Part shown: piece by piece, positions 22,931-34,705 of the stretch
How the letters are laid out: every line of letters starts with the position of its first letter
How positions within the stretch are numbered: position 1 is the stretch's first letter
Source: Taiwanofungus camphoratus
Taxonomy: Eukaryota > Basidiomycota > Agaricomycetes > Polyporales > Taiwanofungaceae
Assembly: GCA_003999685.1 (NCBI GenBank)
Contig: CP021224.1
Location: 2,232,001 to 2,296,000 of the forward strand
Direction: 5' to 3'
DNA: 64,000 nucleotides
Made by a program: the position numbers and the translations under genes
Notes under the pieces: generated by a model
Seen by the model: only the letters and a program-made list of their open reading frames with translations
What the model was told of the DNA's origin: nothing
Databases searched by the model: none

Positions 22931-24409
22931 GATATGACCTAGGGTGTCCTGAACGGTGAGGATGAACCTAGGGAGTAGGTCCAATGCGTCCTGGATGAGA
23001 AGGGAGAGCTAAAGCGGTGTGATACCTGTGAAGGATACCAGAGGGAAAGGTAAGTGAGGGGACACGACAGAGAAACTACCTAGACCACAGTCAGGGGCCT
23101 AAAAGTCTAGTGTGTGCAGAGGAGTAAAGGGCCAATGAATCCTGCACGACAGGATCTTGTGCCAAGGTGTGGACAGTCTCAGGGAGGTAGGAACGTGGTC
23201 TTCTAATCCAATGGCAGTGTGCTGGTAGGATGCCAGCCAGGTGCAAAGGAGTCAAAGGAAACTGAAAGTGACCTGATGGTAAACTGAGGACTGAAGGATA
23301 AACCGAAAACCGATGTGATCAGGAGAGGGGATACTGCTGAGGGCTGCTGGCATAGGAATGGGACGTAGAGCTGGTGTAGGCAATAACTGATAGACTGAAC
23401 TGTACACAACATGTACCTATGGGGTATAACAAGGGCGGAGGCATGCCAGATGAGGAGGAGGAGGAGGGCGGGTTACTCAGACCGAAGTTACTCCAACTTT
23501 GGGAATGTAGGACGTAGAGGACGTAGGACTGCTGCAATATATGATATAATAGAACTGCAGGCTGATGAAATGTGTAGATACGATGGAGGGGAACCTTGTC
23601 AGACTGTTGGGAAACCTTAAAGCAGAGGAAGCCCAAATCTGAACTCTGAGGGACAAGTCTGTAGATTCTTTGAGACAAGATGGGAGTGCATATCTTCTCT
23701 GCCATCTGGTAGGTACAGGAGACTACATAAGGGGTCTGTGGTGTCAAAGTATTTTACACAAAATAAAACCGAAGAAACCAAAAACAAACCGAAAATCATA
23801 AAATCTAGGATCCGATCAGTGTACCATATGAGGAACTGAAGTAGGACATGAAACAGGAACTCTGAATGCGGTAGAAAGGCTACTGGGGAATGGCACAGGG
23901 TAAGGGATGCTTATTTAGAGATCATCATATGGAAGATGGGCTATCTAACCAGACCTTGAGAGGAACAGGGACCTAGGAGTGCTGAACCGTCAAGCCGATG
24001 TGTAGGGGGTCTAGACAATATCAAGGGATCATATGGACATCATGAACAAGAGGCCGAGACTTCGGACCGAGGGACTGAGAACCAGAACTGAGGACCGAAG
24101 ACCGAAAACCAAAGGATCAAGGATCGAGGACCAAAAACTGAAGACCGAAGGACTTTTGCTCAGTTTCTCTTGGCCAATAAAAAGGACAGAGTATGAGAGA
24201 CTGCTCTGTGGGACAGCAGCTTCTGAGATGTGCTGTAGAACTTCCGATATCCGAAGTCTGAATAATGATGCGTTGACTGGGATTCTTGGGTGGCGATATG
24301 ATGCATAGACAGCGGGTCTTTGTCCTGATGATCTGTGAAGTAGCCTAGAAGTGCATATAAAACCGAAAATGGGTGCTTTTGGGGTGCAGAGGAGTACCAG
24401 ACTTATCAC
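22931..24409 (-). mobile_element. Nested complete LTR-like unit, 1.48 kb, reversed
   Basis: On the minus strand it runs from TGATAAGTCTGG (24409) to GGTCATATCA (22931). Its two halves match, in reverse, 20812-21690 and about 24700-25558, the outer parts of the composite that contains it, so it belongs to the same family. The uninterrupted site is preserved at about 26395-26440. Non-coding fossil. Confidence 0.6.
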
Positions 24410-25558
24410 AGGGGGTCAGTGGTAGCAGTATAAAGGGGGACCCTCTGCTGGAGGTTTTCTTAGTTATATTCTCTTTGTTCATTCATTCTGAAGTGTACTA
24501 CACACTTAGTACCAATATACACTTTTCTTTACACATCTTCTTGCACTTGCAAGAAGCCCATAAAGACTATCATGACTATATAGGGCTTGTAGTTGAAAGC
24601 TACTGAGGATCGTGACTTGTTGTCACTGCAGCTCCTCCTCGACCCTTCGCTGCACACCACACTAAGCTTCTGCAGCATTACCAGGGTGAACTCCCTGGTA
24701 ACAGTTTTTGGTTTCTTCAGTTTTATTTTGCATAAGATACTTTGACACCACAGACCCCTTATGTAGTCTCCTGTACCTACCAGATGGCAGAGAAGATACA
24801 CGCTCCTGTCTTGTCTTAGAGAATCTACAGACTTGTCCCCCAGAGTTCAGATTTGGGTTCCCCCTGCTCTAAGGCTTTTTAACAGTCTGACAAGGTTCCC
24901 CTCCATCATCTCTACACATATTATCAGTCAGCAGTCATACTATGTCATATATCACAGCAGTCCTACATATGTTCCCCTATATTCTATATTCTCAAAGTTG
25001 AAGTAACTTCAGTCTGAGTATCCAGCATCTCTCCTCCCCTCATCCAATGTGCCTTCGCCCTTGTTATACCCCATAGGCACGCGTTGTGTCTAGTCCAGTT
25101 CATTAGTTATTGCCTACGCCAGCTCTACACTCCATCCCTACACCAGCATCTCTCATCAGCACCCCCTCTCTCTGATTACATCAGTTTTTGGTTATCTTTC
25201 AGTTTTCAGTTTATCATTGGTTCGCCCTCTGTTTTCTTCAACCCCTTTGCACCTGGCCAGTATACTACCAGCTCGCCGCCATTGGACTAGAAGACTACGT
25301 TTCTACCTTCTCGAGACTATCTGCACTTCAGCATAAGATCCTGTCATGCAGGACTCATTGGCCCCTTACTCCTCTGCACACACTAGACTTCTAGGACCCT
25401 GACTGTGGTCTAGGTAGTTTCTCTGTTGTGTTCATTCGCTTACCTTTTTCTCTGGTATCTCTCATAGATATCACACCACTCTAGCTCACCTCTCTTTGAA
25501 CGCGTTGGACCTACTCCCTAGATTCATCCCTCTATTCAGGACTCCCTAGGTTATATCA

Positions 25559-26129
25559 GCACGATGCACAGTGCCAGCAGACAGTAGATGGACTACTCAC
25601 CTTGGTGAGATCCATTGATGTGTGCAGCCTGGGGAACTCCTTTGTACCATAAACCCTGAATGGGCTGCCCCAGCACTCAGCGAGGATGGGGATAGGTGAT
25701 GTGCTGTCATGCTCCTGTGCATATGTGTGTGACATGACACTAAATGCACAGTAGTGCAAGACAAATATGCCCTCAGTCTTCACAGACAAATCCTTTAAGG
25801 CAACCCAGTGCTATCAGCCCATGTTCAGTCAGTGCAACAAAGGCATGAACCACCACAGCCATATGTTGCTGATACAATGACATATAAACAATACAGGTGC
25901 CTCAATTGACTGCACCCAAATTGTCGCAAGACACAACATGTGAGAGGACAAAACTGAGAGACACCAACTGAGAATATGAACATCAAGGCATTCCGCCCCT
26001 TGTACTCTATACATACTGCTTCAATGAGGGTCATGCCCATGAGGTCACTAGTGCACTTCTCACTTTTATAAATCAGATGGTTGTTAGGATAAGTGACAGC
26101 GTTTACTATGGTTTTACTAGCTTTGTGTT
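25559..26129. other. Non-coding spacer within the repeat complex
   Basis: No gene, and no repeat partner found in this window. Short frames show no family resemblance. Confidence 0.4.
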
Positions 26130-26690
26130 ACTGAGAGGGTTCACCCTGGTAATGCTGCAGAAGCTTAGAGCGGTGTGCAGCGAAGGGTCAAGGAGGAACA
26201 GCAGTGACGATGAGTCATGATCCTCAGTAGTCTTCAACTACAAGCCCTATGTAGTTGCGATAGTCTTTATGGGCTTCTTGGGGTGCGAGAAGATGTGTAA
26301 AGAAAAGCGTGTATTGGTACTAATGCGTAGTACACTTCAGAATGGATGAACAAAGAGAATACGACTAAAGAAACCTCCAGCAGAGGGTCCCTCTTTTATA
26401 CTGCCACCGCCGACCCCCAGATATACTAAGCAGTCCCCCAGAGACAGCATAAGGCAAGAGGAGTCAGTGGCCCGAAAGTACATAACTACCATGGTGTAAG
26501 CAGGGACGGTCGGCCCATCAGTCAATCTGGGTAAGTAATGCATGGAAGGGATGCCACGCGTCCATGGTGTGACGAACAAAGGGAAAGAAAAAATGACCAA
26601 ATCTCTAGTCCTACCCGTCGGTAACACTTTGTAAAATGAACAGGCTTTGCAAAATAGTCTCCTGAGCACAACAAACCTCATCAAACCTAA
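26130..26690 (-). mobile_element. Uninterrupted homologue of the 20.8-25.6-kb composite
   Basis: Read on the minus strand it corresponds in order to 21690-21749, 22786-22930 and 24410-24700 without the two nested units. Shared landmarks include CACACCATGG, GACTGATGGGC, GGACTGCTTAG, the TATA-like GTATAAAAG and CATTACCAGGGTGAAC. It serves as an internal empty-site reference. Non-coding fossil. Confidence 0.7.
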
Positions 26691-26816
26691 AGGAACTGGT
26701 TGGATATATGTATCTAGTAATACTCTATTATACTATCAACTTAAAGTATAAAACCATTCACTGTAGCCATCTTACGAGATACAAATGCATCGTCATGAGT
26801 CTCAGATAAGGTCATA

Positions 26817-28433
26817 CAGTGACTCACAAAACTGTTGCAATGTTTGTGACTTTCTGACTGTTTGGCCTATATCTCAGCAACCAGATATGCAATAGCTTCA
26901 AATGTTAGACCATTAGCAAGCCATGCATCATGGCTTTCCAATGTGATATCTATCATAAAAAATGGACAAGTATATGTGAAGTTATCTATCATTCTTTCAG
27001 AAGATTTATTGCAATGGTTTTGTTGCTGACATTTTGCAGATCAAATATTGATAGACAGTGGCAGGACATCATGCTTGCTGGGCTTGAATCTTTTTGTGCA
27101 AGTCATGTGACCTTAAGAGAAGTTTAACATAGCACAAACAAGCAATAATATCAAATTGAACCACACTTTCATCATCACAAAATCCCTCTCTACAGACATT
27201 ATGAACCAAATTCTTTCTCTGCTAGATTTAGGTCAATCTGCTTGCCAAATATCCAGCTCTACTGGTGTACATTATAGTACTATCACCAGGATATGCTCTA
27301 GACTTCATTCTACCCTTCTTAAGTCCTCTGATGGCCGTCCAGCCAAGCTTTCCTCCACTGATATTTGTTATGCTATTTGCTTAATTAGCACTGGAAAGGC
27401 TGAAAGTGCTGTTCAAGTGTCTAAAACACTTCAGGATATTAAGAACACACCCATATCCCCACAGACCATTCATCGTTCTCTGAGAAAAACAGGTATGAAG
27501 GCTGTGGTGAAGAAGAAACAACCACTACTATCAAAGTGTCATCAGAAGAAGAGGTTGGACTTTGCTATGAGTTATCAGCACTGGACTGTGAATGATTGGA
27601 AGAAGGTTATATGGTCTGATGGGATCAAAATCAATCACCTGGGGTCAGATGGAAGGAAATGGGTATGGAAAAAGCCAGGAGAGGATCTTAGTGCCAGGCT
27701 GGTGGAGGGAACAGTCAAGTTTGGTGGAGAGAGTGTCATGGTAGGGGCTGTATGACTTACAAAGGAGTTGGATTGGCATGCAAGATTGATGAGAGGATGG
27801 ATGCAGACCTTTATGTCAGCATCTTAGAGGATGAACTTCAAGGATCACTTGATTACTATGGTCTAACCCCTCAAGATGTCATCTTTCAGCAAGACAATGA
27901 CCTCAAGCACACTAGCAAAAAGGCTAAAAGGTGGTTTCAGGACCATGATTTTAATGTCATGGTATGGCCAGCTCAGTCTTTTGACCTCAATCCTATTGAG
28001 CACCTTTCACAACACTTGAAAATAAGGCTTGCTGGGTATAAAAAGCCTTTAAGTGGGATTTTGGAGCTTTGAGAGTGTGTGAAGAAGGAATGGGATACAA
28101 TTGATGCTTCTGTATATTAAAATTTGATAAAAAGTATGCCTAGAAGGGTAGAGGCTGTGATAAAGGCAAAAGGAGAATATACTAAGTACTAATCATTTGT
28201 ATTTTCTATTCTATATTATGCTAGCAACAAAACTGTTGCAATGAACTCTTTGAAAGAATAATAGATAACTTCACATATACTTGTCCATTTTTTATGATAG
28301 ATATCATGTTGGAAAGCCATGATGCAGGGCTTTCTAATGATTTAACATTTGAAGCTATTGCATATCTGGTTGCTGAGATATAGGCCAAACAGTCAGAAAG
28401 TGACAAACATTGCAACAGTTTTGTGAGTCACTG
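26817..28433 (+). mobile_element. Tc1/mariner transposon with 212-bp terminal inverted repeats
   Basis: The element is 1617 bp, bounded by TA dinucleotides at 26815-26816 and 28434-28435. Its ends, CAGTGACTCACAAAACTGTT and inward, form inverted repeats of about 212 bp (26817-27028 and 28222-28433) that differ at only about two dozen positions. Inside is one Tc1-type transposase gene, broken in three places. The close match between the two ends argues for a fairly recent insertion into the repeat-rich block. Confidence 0.9.
27201..28192 (+). pseudogene. Tc1-family transposase, broken
   Basis: The product has a helix-turn-helix start (LGQSACQISSSTGVHYSTIT), a second DNA-binding region and a DD34E catalytic core: VIWSDGIKI (first Asp; the family usually has WSDE), IFQQDNDLKHTSK (second Asp) and DLNPIEHL (Glu). 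The ATG at 27201 is chosen because the frame upstream has only a TTG. A two-base loss in the stretch before 27752 shifts the frame (family members read VMVWGCM here). Stops at 28070-28072 and near 28117 interrupt the C terminus, which otherwise ends MPRRVEAVIKAKG..TKY at 28192. It therefore cannot make an active enzyme. Confidence 0.85.
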
Positions 28434-28435
28434 TA

Positions 28436-30030
28436 TATGAACCATGATGAGCAGATCTAGTCCAATCCTGCCCATGGTTCTTTCTAAAAATTTCAGTACA
28501 TCAGGACTTCATTCCTTTCATTCAGGCTCTCCACTGAGTGAAATATTAAATTAGCTCTTTTTTGTGTAGAAAGCAGGACATTGTACAAGAGTGACAAATG
28601 ACAGCCACATTGCTCAGAAAGGGAATCACACTAGATAACTCCGATTCAGCCAGTGACAGCAGCAGCACCAACTGAAAGCCGGTGTGTTTGTCTTGATGAA
28701 CAAAGGTCATGCCTCAACCTAAAGTGCATCACACTCACCCCAGCCAATAAACAGATACTCTGAACTCAGAGAAAATTGAACTACTATATCAAAGGCTTGT
28801 GAAGCATCCCATCTGGTTCTTCTGGCTCCTCAGGAACATATAGCAACACCATATATCCCAACTCTCAGCCTGAGATAACTATGGAGTCATATTCCTCCCA
28901 GATGTCAACCCCTTCAAGCTTCCCTGCTCATTCCTTCGCTAAAACACAAGCACTTTCTAATATTGTATCTAATGCTCCTTATTATACTTTCCTTAGATAG
29001 ATAGATACTGTTCTTATATGTGAATTTATTGTATCTACTTGCTCTTACACACCACCTAGACAAGCCTCCAATGTCACATGCAATGACTTATACAACTCAT
29101 ACAACTGGTGTGCTGCACACATATTCAACGGCTGTTGAACTGCCAAAGAAGTCGAGAATTGGCTGTGTGCCGGCATACCATGACACAGAGTGACAAAATT
29201 TTGCAATAGACATTCACTTTTTTTATTGGCACTACTCTGCCTCCTCGTTATCCTCATTTTTTCAACATGTTAGTAGGTAGAATCATAGTGAGGACCTTTG
29301 GCCATGCATTGCTTAAACTCCAAGACCAGCACATGATGTTGTTGTGAAGTTATTCAAAAATTCACTGAAAATTTTTCGAAGCTAGTAAAACCATAGTATC
29401 TGCACTGGCCGTAAATGTGCTGGAATTTCATATAAGGGATATCCCACATGGAGCATTTGCTGCCAGGACACAGCATTTTGGGGTGAGGATGGGAAGGCCC
29501 CCATAATAGGCTCTGGCATGGCTCCCAAATGGAAACACAATGGAGAAAGGTGTGCAGGTTGAGGATACATCGCTGATGCATGTGCCTCCAGCGGCACCAG
29601 CGCCAGTGTTGAGTTGGTCTGTTGAGCACTGGGCGATGATGTAGTTGATCCGAAAATTGTGTCATGGTGTTGTGTGACCAAGATGCATAGCCAGGGGGGG
29701 TTGTATTGATACAGTACCTCGCTAGTAGCGCATAATGAGGAGTACGAAATTTCGAGATCAAGAAGTAAACAGACATGATAGTGGTAACATCAGGCCAAGA
29801 TACAGCATACGGTCACGTGGTCGCGTTTCCATTGTCCTGCGTCCAGCCACGGAACGCGAGTCAACACGAGCACTGAGCAGGCCACATCTTCACCTGGCCA
29901 CACAAGCTTTGGCCACCGTTAGTTGCTTATAAGACGAAAAATGGAAATGATGTCTTCAACATACTCATTCTATTCTTTTTGGATCCGCTTTCGTTACTAC
30001 CCCCCTCCATCCCACCAAAGCGATATTATA
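28436..30030. other. Gene-free stretch before the FunK1 gene
   Basis: AT-rich DNA up to about 29700. Minus-strand frames at 29354-29776 are rich in Pro, His and Met but match no family I know. A TTATAAG at 29927-29933, about 100 bp before the kinase start, could be its TATA element. The stretch 29990-30010 is C/T-rich, typical of a fungal 5' leader. Confidence 0.4.
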
Positions 30031-32770
30031 ATGACTGACATTCCCGACCCCGACTACGAATCTAGGACAAAGAACACCATAGCTAAACTGCCAGATAGAT
30101 TATGTAAATCTGCGCCCACGCCCACATTGAGTATAGAGGTACCCAGAACACCCCCTCGAAATGCCTTGTCAACAGGTAAGATAGAAGACAATATTTGCCT
30201 TATGTGTAACCTCGTTATATATCAATTTTGCAGATACGGGGTTGCATGAGACGCCTCTCGGACAGGAAGCAATTCATAGCGTTACAGGGGAGGAAGATAT
30301 CATGGATGACAGCGTAAAACGATACATCCGTGCGCACTTCAGAGACAAAGTTCACCGCGGGATGCCTGTCTCCGAGTTCATTCGCGCGGTTTGGGACTTT
30401 ACACCTGACGACATTCCTGACATGTCAAACTACACATTCCCGATGGAGTACCTGAACTGGGATCGGAGGTGCCTACGCGAAAAAGATAGCTATTTCCCGC
30501 TGTCAAAGATGCTGGAACAAATCTTCGACCAGATCACTTCTGGCACATGTCGTCAGCGGCAAAGTCGTACAACGGTCTCTGACGGAAGTCTCGGAAAAAT
30601 TAACTTCTCGCGTCTAGAACGCATCGCAAAAGGCACCTTTACTCGGGCATTGAAGCCAGATCTAGCATTCGGGACTTCCAAGAGCAGACGATGTCAACAC
30701 TGGGAATGGTATCTCGGGTTCATCGAGGTCAAAAGTGGAGATGAAGGGCCTGTTCGAGAATCCGATTTTGACTTGTCCAAGGTGGCGTTTGAAAAGGTGC
30801 GAGTTCAGATAGATGACAATCCTTTTTATTCGTTGCCTCTGATGGCTCTTCACAGTCAACTTCCTCCGCCTGCATGCCTGGAACAGCTACGCCTAGCAGA
30901 AGCGTTGCATGTGCGAGTCGTCGAACCTCATCTGGTACGAAACGCAAGGGGCCCACAAGCGCCGACGACGACGTCGAACCTCGACCAAAGAGATCTCGGT
31001 CTCATGCGAACGGCGACGAGGATGCCAATATGAGTCTTGCACCGGCAGCACATATCAACGCAGAACTCGACACTGATAACCAGCCGGCATTGACGGATAA
31101 CGAAGTGCAAGCAGGTAAATATATGAACGAACTGTTGTCTCACGGCGTACGGTCGTACGCTACCGGATGCATGATCCGAGGTGCGAAAGTGATCCTGTGG
31201 TATGGCGATCGAATGGGAATCGTCCAGTCTGAGCCGTTCGATCTGAGGAAGGACTCACGGCTGCTTCTCCTGTACCTCGCGGCCATGGACTCGGCTGATC
31301 ACGCACGCATGGGCATCTGTCCATTTCTCAAATTTCCATCGAGCTCTTATGACAGCTACGACGGCGTGAAGCTTGAGCTGGATGACAAGCTTGCCACGGA
31401 CGTGAACGACGACCCGTTGGAAAAGCTGGTCTTCGAGATCGATGACAGCCGAAGAATCATCACCGAATTTGGAGCGGTTGGCAGAGGAACGGCGGTTGTA
31501 CCGATCAAGGCGACTGGTGCGGCGAAGGTTATGTTTGGCGAAGACGATCTGGTGGCGAAATTGGCATGGCCTTCGAAGGGGAGAGAAGCGGAAGACAACT
31601 TCATCAAGAAGATCAGGCGGAACCTCAAGGCCCATGCACCGCGGTGGCTCGATCATGTAGTCGATCTAAAATGCTCGGTCACACGGAACATGAAGGAAAT
31701 GAATTTGCCAAGAATATACATGACAAACCTTCTGGACTACGAGGAGCGGGTGTTTCGTATGATGGTGATGAAGAGATACGATGCCCTTGAACAAGTGAAC
31801 AGTGTTGATGAATTTAAGAAGGTCTTTGTCGATGTTGTGAACGGTATGTTTTCTTTCGTGCTATTATATTGAATCACCGCTAATCTGGTTTGAATCAGCG
31901 CATCACTGGGTATGGGAGACAGCACAAGTCCTGCATCGTGACATCAGTGCAGGCAATATCATGTTCTACCGGAAGGATGGTGATGTTATGGGTGTCCTGT
32001 GCGACTGGGATCTCGCAATGGCCAAACTTCAAGAAAAGGATTACGCAGAAGATGACAGACAGTCGAAGATCTGTGACAAGCCTGATGAGAATAACATCTT
32101 CGGGTATCCAGAGGTTGCGGATAGCGACAAAGCTGAAGGCCAATCTAAACCACAGGTCAAAATGCCACTAGTAGCTCACAATGCACCGGACATTGTCGAA
32201 GATGGACCAGCCCCCAGCGACAGTGAAGTCCGTGAAACACATGAGCAATCCCGTAAACGACCTCGGTACCGTACTGGCACAGGTCCCTTCATGGCGCTGG
32301 ATCTACTGGAGAAGGGAGATCCACCTCTGCACTGCTATCGTCATGACCTTGAATCATTTTTCTTCGTTCTAGTGTGGTTCTGCGCTGTATTCGAACCAGA
32401 GAAACACCAGTTCAGACATCTCTCTGACTGGGAATCCCCCAACTTGTATGTGATCGGCCGAAACAAATGGGCATTTATCAGTCAGGAGAAGGAGAGGCAG
32501 GATGTGTTCGCTTCTACACATCCCGACTACGCAGAGCTTGTTGACACATGGGTCCAGCCTCTGAAGACGGAGTTCTACGACATGGCCAGCCTATCACATA
32601 TCATCAAGTCTCGGGCAGAAAAACTCAATATTGCCTTAAAGCAAGGGAATTTAGAAGTGGCAACCTCGCTTGGTGCTCAGATAGCACAGATGAAAGCACA
32701 GAAGAACGAGATGATGACGTACAAAATCTTCATGCAGTCCCTTCAACTTCCGGCATCAGGACCGCAATGA
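30031..32770 (+). CDS. FunK1 fungal-type protein kinase
   Basis: Four exons, 30031-30175, 30234-30796, 30856-31843 and 31899-32770, give 855 residues; introns are 58, 59 and 55 bp. The N-terminal half ends in a charged KRKGPTSADDD..RPKRSRS stretch that looks like a nuclear localisation signal. The kinase part shows ATGAAKVMFGEDDLVAKLAW with the likely ATP-binding Lys, LHRDISAGNIM (HRD at 578-580), CDWDLA in place of the usual DFG (601-603), then RTGTGPFMALDLL and YRHDLESFFFVLVW. These are the hallmarks of the FunK1 family, which is expanded in mushrooms and has mostly unknown substrates. The gene is intact by eye and stands alone between repeats and an oxidoreductase gene. The DWD variant is normal for the family. 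Confidence 0.9.
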
Positions 32771-34538
32771 TATTGAGTCAGCGACGTCCTTTCATGTTTA
32801 TTTTGTCTTTATCTTCTCACTCGCTTCTGTGCTGATCAGCCTCGTCAGTGGTACTAAGCACCGCTTGTCGTCTCTCACAAATCATCTGATACTCCGTGGA
32901 ATATCAGTACTAGCCATGGTGCAAGACAACATGCTGTGCCCAAGGCTGTATACCCAATGCGTGGTCGACCTTATAATAGTATAGAATGTATCAGTATCTC
33001 TTCTGTCCGGATCATGCTTGCATGAGTTGATCTCCGGAAACGTACCATCTGTTACTTTATTCATGAAACCTGAATCGCATCCAATTGTCCTTGAGTTGTT
33101 GTCGACAACAAAATCAATTTACAGAACGTTGTTTTCCGTAACACGAATCGCTTAGCCTTTGAGGTGGATGCGAAACTGCTAGACTGATCAGCCGGCGCGG
33201 ACAATGTAGTTGATATGTAAGATAAGTAGACCACGCACCCGCCAGTCGTCGACCGTGGGAATAGTCGTTCTCCTCGTAGACTATTGACATTCGGACACAG
33301 GGTGAAACCAAGCAACTATTCTTCATCAGATCTGAGCCAGTGCTGTTCCATGAGATTCAAAGCTAGTCAATGTGTGTTCTGCACATAGTTCGTCTTAGTC
33401 CTTCCCAAATCCCGCCTTGGACAATCACTATGAATTTGTGCTTACCTTTCTCGACTGATCCCGGCTTCATAGAAGTTGAAGACCACCGTTAGGCTTTGAT
33501 TACGGTCATTAATCCTCGAACACGTCATGCCACCCACTCAACTACAATGAAAAACCTGCTGCCTGGACTCACTTTCGAAATGAAGTAAACTCTCTAGCAT
33601 AACCTCTTACGTACCTACGATTTGAAGGTGAAAAGGACGACCCCAGCGGTATTTTCCATAAATAAGGCCGGATCTGCACGTCAAGAGGTGTCTGGATGGT
33701 ACCGAACAAGTGAGCCGGACACTCGAGAAAATTGTGCGTGCGGAGACACCACAAGCCGGATCGAGCCGGAAAGGCCAGATAGACGAAACGAGTGACTAAC
33801 CTAAGGACGTGCGGTTTGCAATCAAGTGCTCTTCCGAGATTATGTATTGCCTGTGCAGGACAAATTTATCTTGGCACGCATTCGGGTGCGAAAATGGTCC
33901 TTCGGCGGACACTGCACATCATGTCAGCAGCGTGGCACCGATACTACACTTAGCAAGACTCCGAGCCCTTTGTGTGGCAGGATCACTAACCTTACCCACT
34001 GCGTAGGCCTTCAGAAAAGCCCATGCGTGATTCTTCACCGATGGTTCATCAGCCGCAAGTAGTCAGAAGACCAAGATGAGCATCCAATTCAGCCTGGTCG
34101 TCCCCATATCAGTCTGTTCCGTGACTTGCTCGAAAATGATATTGAAATGCGAACTCTGTGTCATATGCATCAGATGCTTGGGATCTTTGAAATGCAATCT
34201 TCGAGCCCCTATCGAGCTTACCGGCGCCACGATACGAGAGATGTGAGAGGCCGAGGTTTCCTTGCCATCAGCCGCACGAATTCAAAGTTCTCGAGCGCCT
34301 CAGGTCCAGAGTCTCACCTCTCCGGTTCCCACTTTGCATGCTGTTGTCACTCACCCTGGAAGAAAGTTGTAGATTCAAGGCAGAGAAAGTGTCAACAGTA
34401 GTCCCGCATGTCTCATGGATCGTGCAAGAAGGGGACACAATCATTGAAATCGGGGTCACTTTGCTCAAAATATCACGTGTGAGCGCGATCGGTATCAAGT
34501 CTTGGACGCGTTACGCTCTCAGGACCATCTGGCGCTGG
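32771..34538. other. Intergenic, nothing recognised
   Basis: About 1.8 kb with short frames only. No repeat partner in the window and no exon chain that I can support. Confidence 0.4.
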
Positions 34539-34546
34539 TATAAAAA
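34539..34546 (+). promoter_or_regulatory. TATA box of the FSP1-like gene
   Basis: TATAAAAA in the context GGTATAAAAAGGCC, 160 bp upstream of the ATG at 34706 and the only such motif in the region. Confidence 0.55.
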
Positions 34547-34705
34547 GGCCATAAGATACTCAGAATATCTTGTCTCACCTGCGGTCTTCTTTCCTCGCAA
34601 GTGTTCGGTTCCCCGCTGGTTTTGCGCCCGCGAACGACTCAGCGAGTCTGGAAATTGATTCGGGATTGGCGCTGATTACGATCGAGAACGTGGCGGCGAT
34701 CGCTG

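Larger units (their letters stand above)
20812..25558 (+). mobile_element. Second LTR-like composite relic, TGATA...TATCA
   Basis: Begins TGATAGATCTGG at 20812 and ends GGTTATATCA at 25558. Host sequence is recognisable at 20812-21749, 22786-22930 and 24410-25558; two further units with the same kind of ends lie inside, at 21750-22785 and 22931-24409. A TATA-like GTATAAAGG at about 24430 resembles an LTR promoter. The flanks, ACACG at 20807-20811 and GCACG at 25559-25563, may be a decayed 5-bp duplication. No coding sequence is visible. Old, non-coding fossil. Confidence 0.5.
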
